A DNA stretch of 64,000 nt from an uncultured Dorea sp. (GTDB taxonomy: Bacteria > Bacillota > Clostridia > Lachnospirales > Lachnospiraceae): assembly GCA_934295165.1 (NCBI GenBank), contig CAKRAT010000002.1, positions 31,831 through 95,830 on the forward strand, in the 5' to 3' direction. Position 1 is the stretch's first letter; each line of letters begins with the position of its first letter. Under the pieces are notes generated by a model. The model had not been told where the DNA came from and searched no databases. It worked only from the letters and a program-made list of their open reading frames with translations. This document shows positions 26,477 to 37,200 of this stretch, in pieces. Both the position numbers and the translations under genes were made by a program.

Positions 26477-27825
26477 TTTCTTTCCTTTCTCTGTGAATTC
26501 TGTACGCATCCTTCCACACACCGAATCACTTCACTTAAGTAGGACAGTGATCCACATGCGATCACGACCCTGTTTCCCGGATCTTCCAATGCATAGGTAT
26601 ATGCTTTTGTCACGGCATCTTCTATGCTTTTTTCTGCGGACACATCTGTTTCTTTTTTACAGTCCCTGACACACTCTGCGAGCTTCTCTGCCGGCAGTGT
26701 GCGGTCCTTATTCGGCAGGTCTACCGTATAGATTCTCTTCGCCGGCGGACACAGGATCTGTACAATCTTTTCGTATTCTTTATCTTTAAATACACCCATG
26801 ATCAGGATGATCTCTCTTTTCATATCTTCCGGCAGATTCTCTTCGGTAAAATAACGTTCCATCGAAGTCTTCAGCTTCTTTGCCGCATCTTCATTGTGCG
26901 CCCCGTCCACGATCACAACCGGTTCTTCTGACAGACAGGTGAATCTTCCTGCCCATCTCGTCGCACCGATGCCTTCTCTGACTGCGTCTTCCGGAATCTG
27001 ATATCCAAGCTTCTTAAGACTTCCGATCACTTCCAGTGCCGTCGCAAGATTCTCTCTCTGGCACTCCCCGGCAATATAGCTTCGCATATGCACATAGTCT
27101 TTATATGAAAATGTGATTCCTTTATAGTCATCCGCTTCTATGTCCATTACTTCCGGCTCTGCCTCTATATAGACACAACCCATAGCTTCTGCTTTCTTTC
27201 TGAGAATCCGGCTGACACTCTTTTGCTGCCTTGCCGACACCACGGTACAGCCAGGTTTGATGATCCCGGATTTCGTCTGTGCAATCTCTTCTAATGTATC
27301 ACCGATCACACCGAGATGATCCACACTGACCGTTGCAAATGCGGCACACACTGTGTTCTTTACCACATTCGTCGCATCCGTCTCCCCGCCAAGTCCAGTC
27401 TCCAGTACAACCAGATCACAATTCTGTTTCTTAAAATACAAAAAAGCCATCGCCGTCTCTGCTTCGAACACTGTCGGGACAGGTTCTCCTTTACTTTCCA
27501 GCCGGTCGATTGCTTCCTTAATCTCAGTCGTTATCTCTGCAAATTCAGTCTCGGAAATCCAGTTTCCGTCTGTCTGCATCTTCTCCAGATAAGAGATCAC
27601 TGTCGGTGAAACATATCGCCCGGTTTTGTATCCTGCTTTACTTAATATGGTTGAAGTGTATGCAAGCACAGATCCTTTTCCATTCGTTCCTGCAATATGA
27701 ATGAACTTCAGATCATCCTGGGGATTCCCAAGTTCACGCAACAGACCTCGAATCGTATCTAAGCCAAGTACACTTCCGTATTTCGACATTTCGTCCAAAT
27801 ATACCCTTGCTTCTTTATAGGTCAC
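26473..27825 (-). CDS. folC: Folylpolyglutamate synthase / dihydrofolate synthase
   Basis: 450 aa, an ATP-dependent Mur-ligase-like enzyme that adds glutamate to dihydropteroate and folates. It begins with GTG at 27825 ([13 protein letters not shown]). The P-loop [11 protein letters not shown] (about 43-53), [12 protein letters not shown] and the C-terminal half with DGAHNEDA are characteristic. Its GTG start and distant AAAGGA suggest modest translation. It is the first gene of the folC-folE-HD-folP-folBK series. An upstream promoter was not convincingly located; the region just before holds the pgi terminator. Confidence 0.93.
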   Translation of the reverse strand: MTYKEARVYLDEMSKYGSVLGLDTIRGLLRELGNPQDDLKFIHIAGTNGKGSVLAYTSTILSKAGYKTGRYVSPTVISYLEKMQTDGNWISETEFAEITTEIKEAIDRLESKGEPVPTVFEAETAMAFLYFKKQNCDLVVLETGLGGETDATNVVKNTVCAAFATVSVDHLGVIGDTLEEIAQTKSGIIKPGCTVVSARQQKSVSRILRKKAEAMGCVYIEAEPEVMDIEADDYKGITFSYKDYVHMRSYIAGECQRENLATALEVIGSLKKLGYQIPEDAVREGIGATRWAGRFTCLSEEPVVIVDGAHNEDAAKKLKTSMERYFTEENLPEDMKREIILIMGVFKDKEYEKIVQILCPPAKRIYTVDLPNKDRTLPAEKLAECVRDCKKETDVSAEKSIEDAVTKAYTYALEDPGNRVVIACGSLSYLSEVIRCVEGCVQNSQRKERK

Positions 27826-27921
27826 GTCTCTATTTTTTCCTTTCGTTTGAGTATGGAGACACTGTCTTTTCCATTACAGAACCTGTCAATGGCAGTTTCT
27901 TTCAAACTCATGACGATTCCC

Positions 27922-27971
27922 AAAAAAACAGTGCTGTCAGCCGGATATTTTTATTTCCGGTTAACAGCACT
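27922..27971 (-). terminator. Intrinsic terminator after pgi
   Basis: AGTGCTGT...ACAGCACT outer stem and CCGGA/TCCGG inner stem, followed by a run of seven T on the minus strand, about 50 bp beyond the pgi stop. Confidence 0.85.
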
Positions 27972-28021
27972 ATCATACCACTATTCGATTCCTCTAACAA
28001 GTGATTGTCTGTTTATTTCTG

Positions 28022-29602
28022 TTAGATGTTAAGCAGATCACTGAATACTTTCAATGCTCCGTCTGTCTCATGGGCAAGTACACGTTTTGCCAGTACTTTA
28101 CCAAGCTGGACACCTTCCTGATCAAAGCTGTTCACATTCCATACGAATCCCTGGAACATAACTTTATTTTCGAAGTGTGCAAGGAGTGCTCCAAGAGACC
28201 CCGGATTCACCTGTTCTCCGATGATAATGCTTGATGGACGTCCGCCTTCAAAGTTCTTGTTGCGGTTCTCGTCAGATTTACCACATGCAAATGCAACGAT
28301 CTGAGCTGCTACGTTTGCACACAGCTTCTGCTGGCTTGTGCTGTCCTGGATCACAACATCTGTTGCCATCTGGCTATTCTTGTATCCAACGAACTGTAAA
28401 GGCACAATATCTGTTCCCTGGTGCAGTAACTGATAGAAAGAATGCTGTCCGTTTGTTCCAGGCTCTCCGAAGATAACCGGTCCTGTAGGATACTCTACCG
28501 GCTCTCCGAAACGGTTAACTGACTTACCGTTAGACTCCATATCTAACTGCTGTAAATGTGCAGGGAAGCGGCTCAGTGCCTGAGAATATGGAAGTACGGC
28601 TGTACTTGGATATCCTAATACATTTCTCTCATATACACCGATCAGTGCATCCAGCATTGCAGGGTTCTTAAATACGTCTTTGTTCTTAGCAAGTGCATCT
28701 TCTGCTGCAGCACCTTCCAGGAACTGTGCGAATACTTCCGGTCCGAATGCCAGAGATAATACGGCACCGCCGACTGCAGATGTAGAAGAATAACGTCCTC
28801 CGATATAGTCATCCATGAAGAATGCTGCAAGATAGTCATCACTCTTGGCCAGTGGTGATGTCTCACTTGTAACCGCGATCATATGCTTGGAAGCATCCAG
28901 TCCTGCGTTCTTCAGTGCATCTTTAACGAATGATTCATTCGTTAATGTCTCAAGTGTTGTTCCTGATTTTGATACCAGTACGAAGATAGAATGTGCAACA
29001 TCGATAGAGTTAAGTACAGCTGCTGCATCATCAGGGTCTACGTTACTGATGAATTTGGCTTCCATCTTGAATGTGTCATTTTTCTTAGCCCAGTTCTCAA
29101 GTGCAAGATACATTGCACGAGGTCCGAGGTCACTTCCACCGATGCCGATCTGTACAACCGTTGTAAATTTCTCACCTGCTCCGTTGGTGATCTCTCCGGC
29201 ATGTACTTTATTGGCAAAGTCTGCGATCTTAGCCTGCTGTTCTGCGTAGAATGCACGCTTGTCCACTCCGTCAGCCTCTACAGCTTCTCCGAGCTGTCCA
29301 CGTGTCATGTGGTGAAGTACCAGACGTTTCTCTCCAGTGTTGATCACTTCTCCGTTATAAAGTGCTTCGAATTTTTCTGTCAGCTGTGCTTCATCTGCTA
29401 ACTTTGCAAGCACTGCCAGTACTTTATCGTCAACCTGCTTTGCAGCATAGTTATAAGTGAGTCCTTCTGCCATCGGAACGCTATAATTCTTTACACGTTC
29501 TGCTCCGTTTTCTCCTGTCATTGCCTCTACAAGATTCACACGTTCTACATTCTGAAGTTCCTTGAAAGATGTAAGAGTATCTAAGTTGTTCCAGGTAATC
29601 AT
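28022..29602 (-). CDS. pgi: Glucose-6-phosphate isomerase
   Basis: A glycolytic enzyme interconverting glucose 6-phosphate and fructose 6-phosphate. The start is at 29602 (MITWNNLDTLTSF) with AAGGAGG upstream, giving 526 aa; an earlier in-frame start lacks a site. Family motifs include VQIGIGGSDLGPRAMYLAL, SKSGTTLETLTNE, DDYIGGRYSSTSAVG (catalytic Glu/Arg region), GTNGQHSFYQLLHQG and NVNSFDQEGVQLGK. It is monocistronic by promoter and terminator. It could feed sugar phosphates to the nearby exopolysaccharide genes, but the link may be only positional. Confidence 0.96.
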   Translation of the reverse strand: MITWNNLDTLTSFKELQNVERVNLVEAMTGENGAERVKNYSVPMAEGLTYNYAAKQVDDKVLAVLAKLADEAQLTEKFEALYNGEVINTGEKRLVLHHMTRGQLGEAVEADGVDKRAFYAEQQAKIADFANKVHAGEITNGAGEKFTTVVQIGIGGSDLGPRAMYLALENWAKKNDTFKMEAKFISNVDPDDAAAVLNSIDVAHSIFVLVSKSGTTLETLTNESFVKDALKNAGLDASKHMIAVTSETSPLAKSDDYLAAFFMDDYIGGRYSSTSAVGGAVLSLAFGPEVFAQFLEGAAAEDALAKNKDVFKNPAMLDALIGVYERNVLGYPSTAVLPYSQALSRFPAHLQQLDMESNGKSVNRFGEPVEYPTGPVIFGEPGTNGQHSFYQLLHQGTDIVPLQFVGYKNSQMATDVVIQDSTSQQKLCANVAAQIVAFACGKSDENRNKNFEGGRPSSIIIGEQVNPGSLGALLAHFENKVMFQGFVWNVNSFDQEGVQLGKVLAKRVLAHETDGALKVFSDLLNI

Positions 29603-29671
29603 AATACTAGATTCCTCCTTAAAAAAATAAATATGTTTCCGGTCTGTATATGCAAACCGCATTCTTATTTC

Positions 29672-29700
29672 ATATTAGCATATTTTAAAGATAATAACAA
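29672..29700 (-). promoter_or_regulatory. Predicted pgi promoter
   Basis: TTGTTA, 17-bp spacer, TAATAT on the minus strand, about 70 bp before the start codon and just after the BY-kinase stop codon. Confidence 0.55.
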
Positions 29701-29703
29701 TTT

Positions 29704-30450
29704 TTACCGTTCATTTCTTTTACTTCCGTTTCCATAGCCGTATCCGTATTTTCTATATCCATATTTTCCATATCCGGCTTTCGTGTCAATTTTACCTTCC
29801 ACATCATTGACCACGAATCCGGCAATCTTTCCATGTACGCTCTTTAACATTTCCATTGCTTCCTCAATCTCGCCGAATTCTTTGTACATCGTTCTTACAA
29901 CAAATACATATCCGTCTACCAGACTGCTTACAACAGCGGCATCAGCCACCAGACCGACCGGCGGCATATCCAGAATAATATAATCGAATGTCTTACGGAA
30001 CTGGCCGATCAGCTCTTCGAAACGCTTTCCTCCCAGTAATTCCGAAGGATTCGGCGGTATCACACCCGCTCTTAAGAAATACAGATTCTCCTGCTCCAGC
30101 TGCATAACATTCAGCTTTCTTTCTATACGTGCAAGTGCCTCGCTCAGTCCCGGCTTCTGTTCTGTTCTCAGATACCGGTGTGCCGCCGGACTTCTCATAT
30201 CACAGTCGATCAGCAGCGTCTTCTTACCCGCCATGGCAAAAGAAGTAGCGATATTGATAGCATTCAGCGTTTTCCCTTCACTCATATCTGTACTTACAAC
30301 GGCATAGACGGTTCCTCCTTCTTCATTTTCCGTAAACATCAGCTTCGTACGAATCTTATTGTATGCTTCCTTTAACCAAAATGAAGACTCTTTCCCGAGA
30401 ACCTTTTTTGATTCTCTGAACATACTTTCATTTCTTTTTTTTCTGCCCAT
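29704..30450 (-). CDS. CpsD-type bacterial tyrosine kinase
   Basis: 248-aa cytosolic BY-kinase that autophosphorylates a C-terminal Tyr cluster and controls capsule or exopolysaccharide polymerisation. Walker A is VSTDMSEGKTLNAIN (about 50-64; the usual Pro is absent), Walker A' is LLIDCDMRSP and Walker B YIILDMPP. The tail from about residue 228 is Tyr/Gly-rich (GYGKYGYRKYGYGYG). It follows its Wzz-like activator by 17 bp. No CpsB-type phosphatase is visible in the window. Confidence 0.92.
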   Translation of the reverse strand: MGRKKRNESMFRESKKVLGKESSFWLKEAYNKIRTKLMFTENEEGGTVYAVVSTDMSEGKTLNAINIATSFAMAGKKTLLIDCDMRSPAAHRYLRTEQKPGLSEALARIERKLNVMQLEQENLYFLRAGVIPPNPSELLGGKRFEELIGQFRKTFDYIILDMPPVGLVADAAVVSSLVDGYVFVVRTMYKEFGEIEEAMEMLKSVHGKIAGFVVNDVEGKIDTKAGYGKYGYRKYGYGYGNGSKRNER

Positions 30451-30467
30451 TTTCCTGCTCCTTTTGC

Positions 30468-31157
30468 TTAGTCTAATTTAGGAATTGTTCCAAGGATCGG
30501 AATGTCTATTCCGAAATATTCCCTCAGATCGTCTTCGTTTCTGACCTTTGTTCGGAAATACTCTTTCAGCAGATATACTCCGCACATCAGCAGCAGTCCC
30601 GCGAATGCCCCTGCCGCTGTATTCAGCCATACATTCGGAAATGTCGGTTCCTCCGGTGTCTCCGCATAATCCACAATCTCTATTCCGCCGTTTTTTACTA
30701 CACGCGAGATCTCTCCCGGAAGAACTTTTGCGATGGTATTTGCTATATCGGCGGCTCTCTTTTTATCTTTGTCCGTCACTTCAACCGACAAGACTTCCGT
30801 GTTATCAACCGCCGTCGTCGTGATCTTGTCTTTTAATTCCTTTTTGGTCATATCCAGATTCAGACGTTTTATAATCTTTTCCATCACCGTGTTGCTCTGT
30901 ATGATCACACTGTATGTCTCTGCAAGGCTCTGGGATACTGTGATATCCGACTCGGTAAGCGCTGCTTCTTCTGTTGCGCTCCGGTTACTGTTGCCATATA
31001 CATACATGCTCATCGAAGCCGTATATACCGGCTGGATCACAACCGTGCTGAGCACCCACATGATAACGGCTCCAATCAGCGCTCCAAGGCAGATTCTCCA
31101 TTTTCTCTTCCAGATGACCCCCATCAGTCTGTTAATATTTTTTGAATTGTTCTGCAT
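30468..31157 (-). CDS. Wzz/YveK-type polysaccharide chain-length modulator
   Basis: 229 aa with two membrane helices: one near residues 20-40 (ICLGALIGAVIMWVLSTVV) and one near 180-200 (NTAAGAFAGLLLMCGVYLL), enclosing an extracytosolic domain. A Pro-rich EEPTFPN precedes TM2, as in Wzz proteins. The short cytosolic tail presumably activates the BY-kinase encoded next. The start lies inside the end of the Wzy-like gene (26-bp overlap), with AAGGAG upstream. Confidence 0.9.
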   Translation of the reverse strand: MQNNSKNINRLMGVIWKRKWRICLGALIGAVIMWVLSTVVIQPVYTASMSMYVYGNSNRSATEEAALTESDITVSQSLAETYSVIIQSNTVMEKIIKRLNLDMTKKELKDKITTTAVDNTEVLSVEVTDKDKKRAADIANTIAKVLPGEISRVVKNGGIEIVDYAETPEEPTFPNVWLNTAAGAFAGLLLMCGVYLLKEYFRTKVRNEDDLREYFGIDIPILGTIPKLD

Positions 31158-32454
31158 GCGTTTTTTCTCCTTCTTCTGTATCTTTTTTCACCGTGTCTTT
31201 TTCCACCGTATCTTTTTCTGCCGTATCTTCTTCCGCCATACGGATCACATATCCGATCAGTAATATCTCCAATACCGAACAGGTTGCCGTGATCCGGAAT
31301 GTCAGTGAGATCATCGTTCCGGCCACCATCATCAATAGAAAATACCGTATCCATACATCCCTGACATTCTCAAAGATTCTTTTTACCATTCCAGCGTAAA
31401 ACAGCATAATCATCAAAAGACCGCTGATTCCCTGCTTGAACAGTACCGTATACCAGTAATTATGAAAAATCGTCCTCTCTAACAGCTTCCCGAACATATA
31501 CTTCCGATTCCAGCATGCAAGACTTGCCGCTGCCAGTGCTTCCCTGGTTCCGGCAGCACTCTTACCGAATCCGAAGCCGAATAACTTCCGGATCCACGGA
31601 ACCCGCTTCAGAAGTTCCCTTACATATAAGTTCTCATTCTCTCTGTACCCGAGACTTTCATCCAGACGCAGCATCGTCCCGATCGTCTTTCCATGATCCA
31701 GTACACAGATCCACAGAATACCCAGTGCTATAACGATCAGGACCATACCAACCCGGATCATCATCTTCTTTCCCGTATCCGGTATATCCATCAGATATAA
31801 CAGCCCCGTCACGGCCATGACCAGCGCAAAGATCACCATATATCCACGGGTTCCCGACAAAATGATCAGTATCATGGACAGGAAATCATAGACAATCATT
31901 TCTGTTGCCGTGAACCATTTTTTCCGGTAACAGATTCCCACGATCAGTGTGATCCCAAGCGCAATGCCCCCGCCGACCGGCTGATGGTTCGTAACGATTC
32001 TCGCACCGATCCCGTCCCTTAACCATACCATAATTACGATCAGTGCTTCCGTTATCAGCCCCGTCCGCACAAAATAACGGTAATCTGCGGCTTCCGTCTC
32101 TTTCACGACCCGGATCTCTTCTGCACAGACCACACAGATATAAACGATAATATACGCATATCTGGTTACAACGGATGCAATCGTCATATACGCATCCTGA
32201 TGTACGATTCCGACAACAGTATAGACCAGAAGCCATACCCCTGCCACGATCTCTGTAAAATTAATTTTCTTTAGTTTTCCGATTCCGGCTATCAGAAACA
32301 GGACATATAACGACAGGCTCACATCAAAGCTCCCTGCAAAAAAATAAGAAATAAAATATAACACCGTAATATCTGCCATATAACGGATAAAATTATTCCT
32401 GTTTTTTACAAGCATACAGATAGAAGCCAGTCCCTGTATTAAATATATCAACAT
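31132..32454 (-). CDS. Wzy-like polysaccharide polymerase / O-antigen ligase family protein
   Basis: 440 aa with about ten or eleven hydrophobic helices and a large external loop (about 245-320) that includes TREALAAAS. This is typical of Wzy polymerases and O-antigen ligases, which join lipid-linked repeat units on the outer face of the membrane. Sequence conservation in this family is low, so the call rests on topology and on the downstream Wzz and BY-kinase genes. The C-terminal tail is a charged low-complexity repeat (EKDTVEKDTVKKDTEEGEK), unusual for the family. Confidence 0.78.
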   Translation of the reverse strand: MLIYLIQGLASICMLVKNRNNFIRYMADITVLYFISYFFAGSFDVSLSLYVLFLIAGIGKLKKINFTEIVAGVWLLVYTVVGIVHQDAYMTIASVVTRYAYIIVYICVVCAEEIRVVKETEAADYRYFVRTGLITEALIVIMVWLRDGIGARIVTNHQPVGGGIALGITLIVGICYRKKWFTATEMIVYDFLSMILIILSGTRGYMVIFALVMAVTGLLYLMDIPDTGKKMMIRVGMVLIVIALGILWICVLDHGKTIGTMLRLDESLGYRENENLYVRELLKRVPWIRKLFGFGFGKSAAGTREALAAASLACWNRKYMFGKLLERTIFHNYWYTVLFKQGISGLLMIMLFYAGMVKRIFENVRDVWIRYFLLMMVAGTMISLTFRITATCSVLEILLIGYVIRMAEEDTAEKDTVEKDTVKKDTEEGEKTHAEQFKKY

Positions 32455-32508
32455 CCTCTTTTTCCTTTTTCATCAGCTTCTTATGTCTTATTTTCACACA
32501 ATATTAAA

Positions 32509-32514
32509 ATTATA
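32509..32514 (-). promoter_or_regulatory. Predicted -10 box for the Wzy-Wzz-kinase operon
   Basis: TGGTATAAT on the minus strand is an extended-type -10; the -35 is weak. It lies about 55 bp before the Wzy-like start codon. Confidence 0.5.
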
Positions 32515-32557
32515 CCATAGTTCCTTTCATGATGCCATTCTCCGGTCCCTTTATCCG

Positions 32558-32586
32558 TTGACTTTTTCTGTAAAAGCCTTTAAGAT
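32558..32586 (+). promoter_or_regulatory. Predicted promoter for the Wzx-like gene
   Basis: TTGACT, 17-bp spacer, TAAGAT on the plus strand, about 42 bp before the ATG. It is back to back with the promoter of the Wzy operon. Confidence 0.6.
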
Positions 32587-32627
32587 TTTACTGTAAAATA
32601 TGTATACACAAAGGAGGAACTTCCATT

Positions 32628-34034
32628 ATGGCATCTGCCAGTATGAATCTTATATTTATGTTCAGCGTTATCCTGAAAGGTATTGGTGCTATATTAGAAG
32701 TAGCACTTCAGATATTACTTACCAAATTCATCGGTCTTGACGGCTATGGTTCCTATTCTACCTGGATCAGCGGGGCAGATCTTCTGTTCTGGGTCTTTTT
32801 TTCAGGACTGGTAAAATGTAACACCTACTATCTTTCACGGGGATCTTCTTCGCTTTCCCATTTTAAAAAAATATATTACATCCGATACATGCTTCCGCTT
32901 GCCGCTGTGTCCGGTCTGACTCTCATCCTTTTTAAGCAGCCTGCTTTTTGTATCGTCCTTGCGATCACAATTGCGGAAACTTTCACCATGGATCAGAGCA
33001 GTACCCTTCTTGCAAGAGGCAGCTACCTGTCTTCTCTCACCGGAGAATACATCCTCGGCAGACTGTTTTTAGTGCTCGGAGTCTGTCTCCTTGGTCTCAC
33101 CGGTCATCTTGACCTTGGGAAAACCATTGTCCTATATCTGATTCAGTATGTACTGGTCTTCCTTTTCTTCCTGTACCGCCAGGCGGAAAGCAGCATCAAA
33201 AGCAATACAACAGGTAACAAAAAAGATATTTCCGACACAGTTTCCATTCCCAAGCTGCTCCAGTATCAGCGTTCGGATATCATGCAGTCCATGATCGGAC
33301 AGCTTCCGGTCATTTTACAGTACTTCTTTGTCGGTGCTTTCGAGGCCGGTATTGTCAGTATTGTACTGCTCGTAAAGAAGCTGATCAATTTCGTATCCGG
33401 TCCTACAGCCAAGATATTTCTTCCCGAATTCTCCAGACTGTATCAGGCCGGTGATAAGAAGAAACTGGCATCCAGCTTTTCTATGATCATGCGGATCCAG
33501 ATGTTGTTCGCCGGCCCGCTGGCCGTTGTACTGACCGGGTATCCCCAGGTCATACTGAAATTCCTTGCAAAGGAAATGTTAACCCAGACCGGACTCTTTA
33601 TCGGCTGTTCGGTAGTCTTCCTGTTCGCTGCAACACTGGGACCGTGCGGCGGTCTTATGCAGATGACGGATCATGAAAAGGCGGATAATATCTGCCGTGA
33701 AGCGGCAATCCTCCTTATGCTCCTCGTCTTTGCCGTCATGCACCGCAATCCTCTGTTCGCACTGTACGGCCTGTGTATCCAGACCTTTGCTGAATCCTTC
33801 AGCAAATTCATCTTTGTATGCAAATGGTTCGGATACATCCCTGTAAAGATCCGGACATACGTTTCATGGTGGATCCTGCCGGGATTCTGTATCCTTATAA
33901 CGTACCTGTTCAACCTGCACAGCTCCATCCTTATGATGCTCCTTATGAGTGGCTGTGTATTCCTGTTCCGCCTTGTGATGGAATTTCGTTCAGACAATGA
34001 TCTCTTCCGTCTCCTGGCTTCCAAAAAGAAGTAA
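32628..34034 (+). CDS. Wzx-like oligosaccharide flippase
   Basis: 468 aa with about 12-14 membrane helices in the MATE/MVF-like polysaccharide exporter layout (GAILEVALQILLTKFIGLDGYGSYSTW near the N-terminus). Such proteins flip undecaprenyl-linked repeat units across the membrane before polymerisation. AAAGGAGG precedes the ATG. It is the only complete plus-strand gene in the window and is divergent from the polymerase operon, with its own promoter. It is convergent with the arabinanase gene at 34222, from which a two-way terminator separates it. Confidence 0.82.
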   Translation: MASASMNLIFMFSVILKGIGAILEVALQILLTKFIGLDGYGSYSTWISGADLLFWVFFSGLVKCNTYYLSRGSSSLSHFKKIYYIRYMLPLAAVSGLTLILFKQPAFCIVLAITIAETFTMDQSSTLLARGSYLSSLTGEYILGRLFLVLGVCLLGLTGHLDLGKTIVLYLIQYVLVFLFFLYRQAESSIKSNTTGNKKDISDTVSIPKLLQYQRSDIMQSMIGQLPVILQYFFVGAFEAGIVSIVLLVKKLINFVSGPTAKIFLPEFSRLYQAGDKKKLASSFSMIMRIQMLFAGPLAVVLTGYPQVILKFLAKEMLTQTGLFIGCSVVFLFAATLGPCGGLMQMTDHEKADNICREAAILLMLLVFAVMHRNPLFALYGLCIQTFAESFSKFIFVCKWFGYIPVKIRTYVSWWILPGFCILITYLFNLHSSILMMLLMSGCVFLFRLVMEFRSDNDLFRLLASKKK

Positions 34035-34099
34035 ACGCATCTGCCAAACTTACGCATCCCCATCGGAGCTGGCAGTTCCCTGTAAACGCATAACACTAC

Positions 34100-34148
34100 A
34101 AAAAATGTGCTGTAAAGGTTATATCCAATAACCCTGCAGCACATTTTT
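34100..34148. terminator. Two-way intrinsic terminator between convergent genes
   Basis: AAATGTGCTG...CAGCACATTT with T-runs on both strands and an inner GGTTAT/ATAACC pairing. It serves the flippase gene on plus and the GH43 gene on minus. Confidence 0.8.
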
Positions 34149-34221
34149 CGTTTATACAATGTTTTTTATTCTGTCATGAATGCTCTGTTACAAATACTCT
34201 GTCACGAATACTCTGTTATGA

Positions 34222-37200
34222 TTATTCGCTGATTACCGTCAGCACTGCGGCATCAGACGTAACCGTCTTTCCATCGGCTGCTGTGATCACGCAGCGGTAT
34301 TTCTGTCCGTTTCTCCATGATCCTGCAGGAACCTTGATGGTTGCTGTGTCATTTCCTTCCATGCTGGAAGTTCTCCATTTATCTGAGTTTGCATTGCAGT
34401 ATTCCCACTGATACGTTACATTCTCCCATGAAGTCTCAACTGTAAATTCTGCTGTCGTTCCTTTGGCTGCTTCTACACTTACTGGCTGAACCTTGATTGG
34501 TTTCTGTACCGTTACAACGGCTGTCTCTGAGATCAGCTGTTCGCCGTCTCCGTTTGTTACTACGCAGCAGTATTTCTGGCCGTCTCTCCAGTTTGCAACC
34601 GGAACTGTTACAGTTGCTGTATCGCTTCCGTCCATTACGGATGTTCTCCATTTTGTAGAATTAGCATTGCAATACTGCCACTGGTAAGTCAGGCCTTTGC
34701 CTGTTGCTTCTACCGTGAATTCTGCTGTCTCTCCGACAACGCCTTCTACACTTTCCGGATTCTTGACAATGGCAAATTCTTCTTCCTCTGCCTTTGTACT
34801 TACAGCTGATACACCTTCCAGTGTCGGTGTGATCTGCATGTATCCGTTTTCATCAAATGTGATCTCGTCGATACATGTCTCTCTGTGTTTTCCTAATCCG
34901 TCACCTGACTGGAAGATATCCAGTGGTGTGTAGAATCTGTGGTATGCCATAAAGTATCTGTCTTTTCCTTCACTGTCCTGTACATGAACAACTGACTGAT
35001 GTGCAGATCCTAAGATTCCTTTTTCTTCATCTTTGGAAAGCAGATTTCTCTTTACAAGTGTCACTGCTGCTTTACCATTTGCATCAAACAGGCTGTCTGA
35101 TACACCATAATTTACATGATAATTCGGACTGTTTGCATCGTCACATGACCATGTCCAGTGATATTTTCCGTTGGCCTTTGTTACTACAACAGATTCACGG
35201 AAATCTGTAAGTCCGGTGATCTGTTTCAGGCTTCCTTCTTTGATACTTGTCATATCATCGTTCAGTTCAGCGATTGCTGCTGATCCGTTACCGAATGTAA
35301 TATAAGATGTTCCATCATCGTCTGTGAAAATAGACGGGTCAATTGCCTGTCCCATGGATACGCCTGCATTTCTGCACATGCTTACTGTCAGAAGCGGCGT
35401 TCCTAGATCTGTATATGGTCCTGCCGGGTTGTCTGCCCATGCTACTCCGATTGCAGATGTTCCGTTTGAATCTTTTCCACAATAGTAGAAATAATATTTA
35501 TCGCCTTTTTTCTCGATTGTCGGTGCCCATGCACTTCCTTTTACTGCCCATGGTGATGCAGCAATCTGTACTCCGTTTTCATTCACCCCCGGATTGCTGT
35601 TGGCCAGTTCCATGATAATGCCTTCGTCTGTCCAGTCTACCATGTTCTCAGAAGAGAATGCATGGAATACGGTTCCGCTCCATGACGGATATCCGTCTGT
35701 AGTAGGGAAGATCCAGAACTTACCGTCAAAGTAATCAATATCCGGATCTGCATACTGTCCAGGAAGAACAGGGTTATTGCTGATCACAGGTGTCTTAACG
35801 GTCCATTCTTCTTCTTTTCCGTCGCGTGTGATGGTAAGTGTTCTGTCTTTTGAAAGATCTACGGAAGATCCATTTACAAAGTCCACACCATCCAGTTTCA
35901 GAGAATCAGCATCTACATTCATAGATAATGTAAATGGAATATTGATAAGGTCTGTGCCTTTTCTTACATAAGAGGTAATCGTCTTATTCTCCTGATCAAT
36001 CTGGGTCGTGATTGCAGTATGGTCATCTGTACCTCTGTAGTTCAGTGCTGTCTCTCTGTCCGGAGCAGTTCCTACGGATGCACCTGATACTGCAGGTAAT
36101 GTGCTGACAAAATCAGAAGCTAATTCTTTGACTTCGTCTGCGCTCAGTGCTCTGCTTTCGATACGCAGATTATCGATCCATCCTTTGTAATACTCGCCGC
36201 TTCCCCAGTTTGCTTTACCGATCTGAAGGATACCGTTCTTACCTACGATATCAGATAATGCATAATTGCTGTCTTCTTTGGATACAGCTTTTCCGTTAAC
36301 ATACATCGTTGTATCTGTCTCTGTCATAACGATATCCACTCTCGCCCAGTCACTTCCTGTTGAGGCTGATGGATTCGTTGGTCTTTCCCCGCTGTTCTTA
36401 TAACGTTCCAGCGTTGTGCTTCCGGACTTCTGCAGAATTCCGAGATATGTCTCACTCTGGTAGGTCGGAGCGCTGCTTCCCGGTGCCGCATACAGAACCC
36501 AGTTCGTTCCTGTACGGTCTGGTTTTGCTTCGTAAGAAATCGTCAGTTCTTTTGCTCCTGCAAGAAGTGCCTTTCCGTCTGTTCCCTTAACTGTAAGGTA
36601 ATTAGAAGAACTTCCATCCAGATAAAGCGCTTTTCCTGCAGCTTCGTTATAACTGTCTTTTAATGTATATGTACCTTCTGCCTTGCCATTCTCACTGGTG
36701 AATCCTGTACTGTCATCGTTGAAATCAAAGTCTGCCAGTACTTTTTCATCCATTACCGGATCTTCTGTATCTTCTTCCCCGTAAGCTGCCAGAATTGCTT
36801 TCTCTTCTGCTTTGGAAAGACGCATAACGGTACCGTGACGGAATCTTCCGTCTTTAAAGGTTGCTGTCGTTGCAGTAAATTTACCACTGGAAAGATCGTC
36901 TGTTACGAATGCTTTGTAACCACTGTGATCTCCCATTGCACACCACTGTCCATCCGGAAGCTGGTATACGGTAAATCCCTCTCTTGAATCGAATCCTGCA
37001 GAACTTGAAGAGCTTCTGGTAACGATTCTCTTCCAGTCTCCATTCTCACTCTGGTTTGCATTGACTCTTACATCGAATAAGTCTTCTGACAATGTGCTGC
37101 TTGTATCAATTACTGTATTCCAGTCAGAAGTTGAGAAACGGTAATACTGTCCGTTATCCTCTACGATCGTTGTATCGATAATGTTAACTTCTTTTCCAGA

